Shown here: in pieces, positions 50,883 through 52,393 of the stretch
Numbering within the stretch: position 1 is the first letter of the stretch
How the letters are laid out: every line of letters begins with the position of its first letter
Assembly: GCA_001580565.1 (NCBI GenBank)
Contig: LRBF01000201.1
Span: 1-52,393 of the forward strand
Length of the DNA stretch: 52,393 nucleotides
Direction of reading: 5' to 3'
DNA from: Caballeronia megalochromosomata
Lineage (GTDB): Bacteria; Pseudomonadota; Gammaproteobacteria; Burkholderiales; Burkholderiaceae
Notes under the pieces: model-generated
Databases searched by the model: none
What the model was told of the DNA's origin: nothing
The model's input: the letters and a program-made list of their open reading frames with translations, nothing else
Program-made: the position numbers and the translations under genes

Positions 50883-51609
50883 TAGCCGGTCCTGGCGTGC
50901 CGGGCCTCGAATGGTTGCGGGATGCTCGCTTCGTGATGGCATGCAGTCGTGCGATCTTCTCGGGTCTGGTTATCGCGCGCGTCTTTATGTAGGGGAAGAA
51001 GCGCTAAGGGCATCACGTTCTAGGCGGCCGTAAACGGATGGCGGGCCGACACAATGCGTATAACTTGACACAAAGCTATTGATGATTCGGGACAGCTGAC
51101 GCTTAGCCTCCTATCGTTTGTCCGATGGCAATGTGCCGAGATCGGGGCCGGCTACAGGTTCCGGCCATCTTCGGCCATTCAGGCGAAGCGGCTCTCGGAC
51201 ATTCGAGCGACTCTTCAGCTTCCGAAGCCTGTCCTTGACCCGGAAGAACGACGCAGCAGGAATGAGTCGAACGCGGGCTCATGCCGGAATTGGCCCAGAC
51301 CATCGGCTTCCTTTTTTCGCGACCCGGCGCACCTCAGGTCAGCTTGTCCCCGGACCTAGCCATATCCTGCCCTGTGGCTCTTCACCTGATCGATGAACGC
51401 GCAAAGCTGTCGGGCCGACATTGGGAGGCTTGCCTTCTTCAGCGTTGGCGCTCTGCGAAATGTATGAAGTAACACGAACGTTCTGTACCGACGGAAAGAC
51501 CGCTAATCAAGATTGGTTATCTTCAAGATCAAAGTATCTTGGATGTCGCGCGTCGCCGCCTAGAATTCATCTTGCCCCCATAACGTTCAAGCGAACCTGG
51601 AGCCACGCG
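50883..51609. other. Gene-poor stretch between toxin remnant and BON gene
   Basis: 727 bp with no gene I can support; frames are short and lack motifs or ribosome-binding sites. Confidence 0.45.
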
Positions 51610-51975
51610 ATGAAGACGATCAATGTGCTCAGACTTGCCGCGATCGTATCAGCGATCGTCTTTTCCGTTAACGTGTCGTCGCAACCGAACGATACGGCCG
51701 CTGCCTCCTCGGCCACGCAGTCCACGAGTGCGGGAATGTCGAAGAAGGAGATGCGAAAGGCCAACCGAACGCTGAGCCGGAAGGTGGCACAGGAGCTGCA
51801 GAAAGGCGGCATCCAGATGAACGGCGTCCAGGTGATCGCGAAGAGCGGCGCGATCACCCTTGCCGGGCACGCCGCCGACCAGACCCAGATCGACAAGGCG
51901 GCATCGATCGCGAAGGACGTGGACGGCGTCTCATCGGTGAAGAATGTTCTGACGGTTCAGTATGGAGGGCAGTAG
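51610..51975 (+). CDS. Secreted BON-domain protein, 121 aa
   Basis: ATG 51610 begins MKTINVLRLAAIVSAIVFSVNVSSQ, a Sec signal peptide; there is no lipobox. Residues 48-121 form one BON domain (RTLSRKVAQELQKGGIQMNGVQVIAKSGAITLAGHAADQTQIDKAASIAKDVDGVSSVKNVLTV, ending QYGGQ), a phospholipid-binding fold of periplasmic proteins such as OsmY. It probably helps protect the envelope under stress. The longer upstream frame is not used because it would hide the signal peptide. Confidence 0.85.
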   Translation: MKTINVLRLAAIVSAIVFSVNVSSQPNDTAAASSATQSTSAGMSKKEMRKANRTLSRKVAQELQKGGIQMNGVQVIAKSGAITLAGHAADQTQIDKAASIAKDVDGVSSVKNVLTVQYGGQ

Positions 51976-52078
51976 GGCGCGGCACGCGAGCGTGTCGATC
52001 GCGCACGCTCGTGCGCGGCCGAAGTTCGCATGAACTCGGTAAGCGCGCGATCGGCGTCGGCTAGTCGCGAACCTTAGC

Positions 52079-52390
52079 CTAAGTGTGCGCAATGCACTCT
52101 ACTTCGATGAGAGGCTCGGGGCGTGGAAGTGCCGCAACGATGATCGTTGAACGAGCCGGTGAATTTGACGGGAAGACGTTATGCCAAACCTCGTTCATTG
52201 CCGCGAAATCAGCTTGGCGTGTCAAAAAAACCGTGCATTTGTCGACGTTTGTCATTGACGATCCGGCGGCCTCGACAATGGCTTGAACCTTCTTGAGAAC
52301 AGCATCTGTCTGAAGACGTATGTCGGGTCCGGCATCGCCCGAAACTTGCCCCGATACATAGATCATGTTGCCCACGCGTATGCCTGTCGC
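52079..52390 (-). CDS. RidA/YjgF family protein, N-terminus beyond the right edge
   Basis: The frame reads ATGIRVGNMIYVSGQVSGDA, then LQTDAVLKKVQAIVEAAGSS, VDKCTVFLTRQADFAAMNEVW, PARSTIIVAALPRPEPLIEVECIA and stops at 52079. These are all RidA/UK114 signatures, including the Arg and Glu near the active site. RidA-type enzymes hydrolyse reactive enamine/imine intermediates. About 10-20 N-terminal residues are missing. A TAA at the very edge may be real sequence or contig-end noise; GTG 52375 would make a shorter protein. Confidence 0.8.
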   Translation of the reverse strand, partial: ATGIRVGNMIYVSGQVSGDAGPDIRLQTDAVLKKVQAIVEAAGSSMTNVDKCTVFLTRQADFAAMNEVWHNVFPSNSPARSTIIVAALPRPEPLIEVECIAHT

Positions 52391-52393
52391 TTA

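Noticed and set aside
1..52393. CRISPR arrays, tRNA or rRNA genes
   Set aside because: No regularly spaced repeats and no cloverleaf or ribosomal RNA sequence were recognised on reading both strands; a tRNAscan run would be needed to exclude tRNAs.

Overview
The window reads as one draft-assembly contig from a GC-rich betaproteobacterium of the Burkholderia/Paraburkholderia/Caballeronia group. The basis is family recognition and codon bias: a cyclic beta-glucan synthase-type gene, a DUF4148 protein, a BON-domain lipobox-less secreted protein, DUF1488/DUF2934-type small proteins, and several small proteins I know only from this group. The first ~31 bases are a near-copy of an Illumina Nextera transposase adapter, so the left edge is a library artefact and not genome.

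Layout. 1-10 kb: truncated glucan synthase-like gene, a small basic protein, a divergent sensor kinase/response regulator pair, a lone PD-(D/E)XK-like protein, a PPP-type metallophosphatase, a DUF2779 (Cas4-like plus exonuclease-like) protein and an ankyrin protein. 10-22 kb: a run of genes around NAD+/ADP-ribose chemistry. It has an NrtR-type Nudix regulator with a striking pair of inverted operator-like elements, a YbjN protein, an ADP-ribosylglycohydrolase, HU, two sirtuins flanking a 521-aa protein, and a SLOG/molybdenum-carrier-type protein translationally coupled to an unknown gene. 22-32 kb: a tight operon of a PDDEXK_4-type nuclease, an AddB-like nuclease and an AddA/RecB-like helicase-nuclease (the last two overlap by 4 bp), followed by three unknown genes, one of a widespread phage/bacterial family. 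31.6-36.7 kb: small unknown genes, a WYL regulator, an unknown protein, an HNH endonuclease and a cluster of DnaA-box-like 9-mers. 37.4-40.3 kb: an insertion-sequence nest (IS3-type remnant, complete IS630-type element, IS256-type element with a frameshifted transposase). 40.5-52.4 kb: small conserved proteins, a large class A penicillin-binding protein, and many decayed genes (DUF2934, iron permease, D,D-endopeptidase, sigma-54 activator, IS91 transposase, CcdB toxin), then DUF4148, BON and RidA-family genes.

How the genes may work together. The nuclease-helicase operon plus the nearby WYL regulator has the architecture of an antiviral or DNA-processing module. The sirtuin/SLOG/ADP-ribosylglycohydrolase/NrtR set next to it suggests a linked NAD+-signalling or ADP-ribosylation module. 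Both proposals are inference from family and context. No integrase, tRNA, rRNA or CRISPR array was seen. The many single-base frameshifts mean the region is either decaying accessory DNA or has uncorrected assembly indels.
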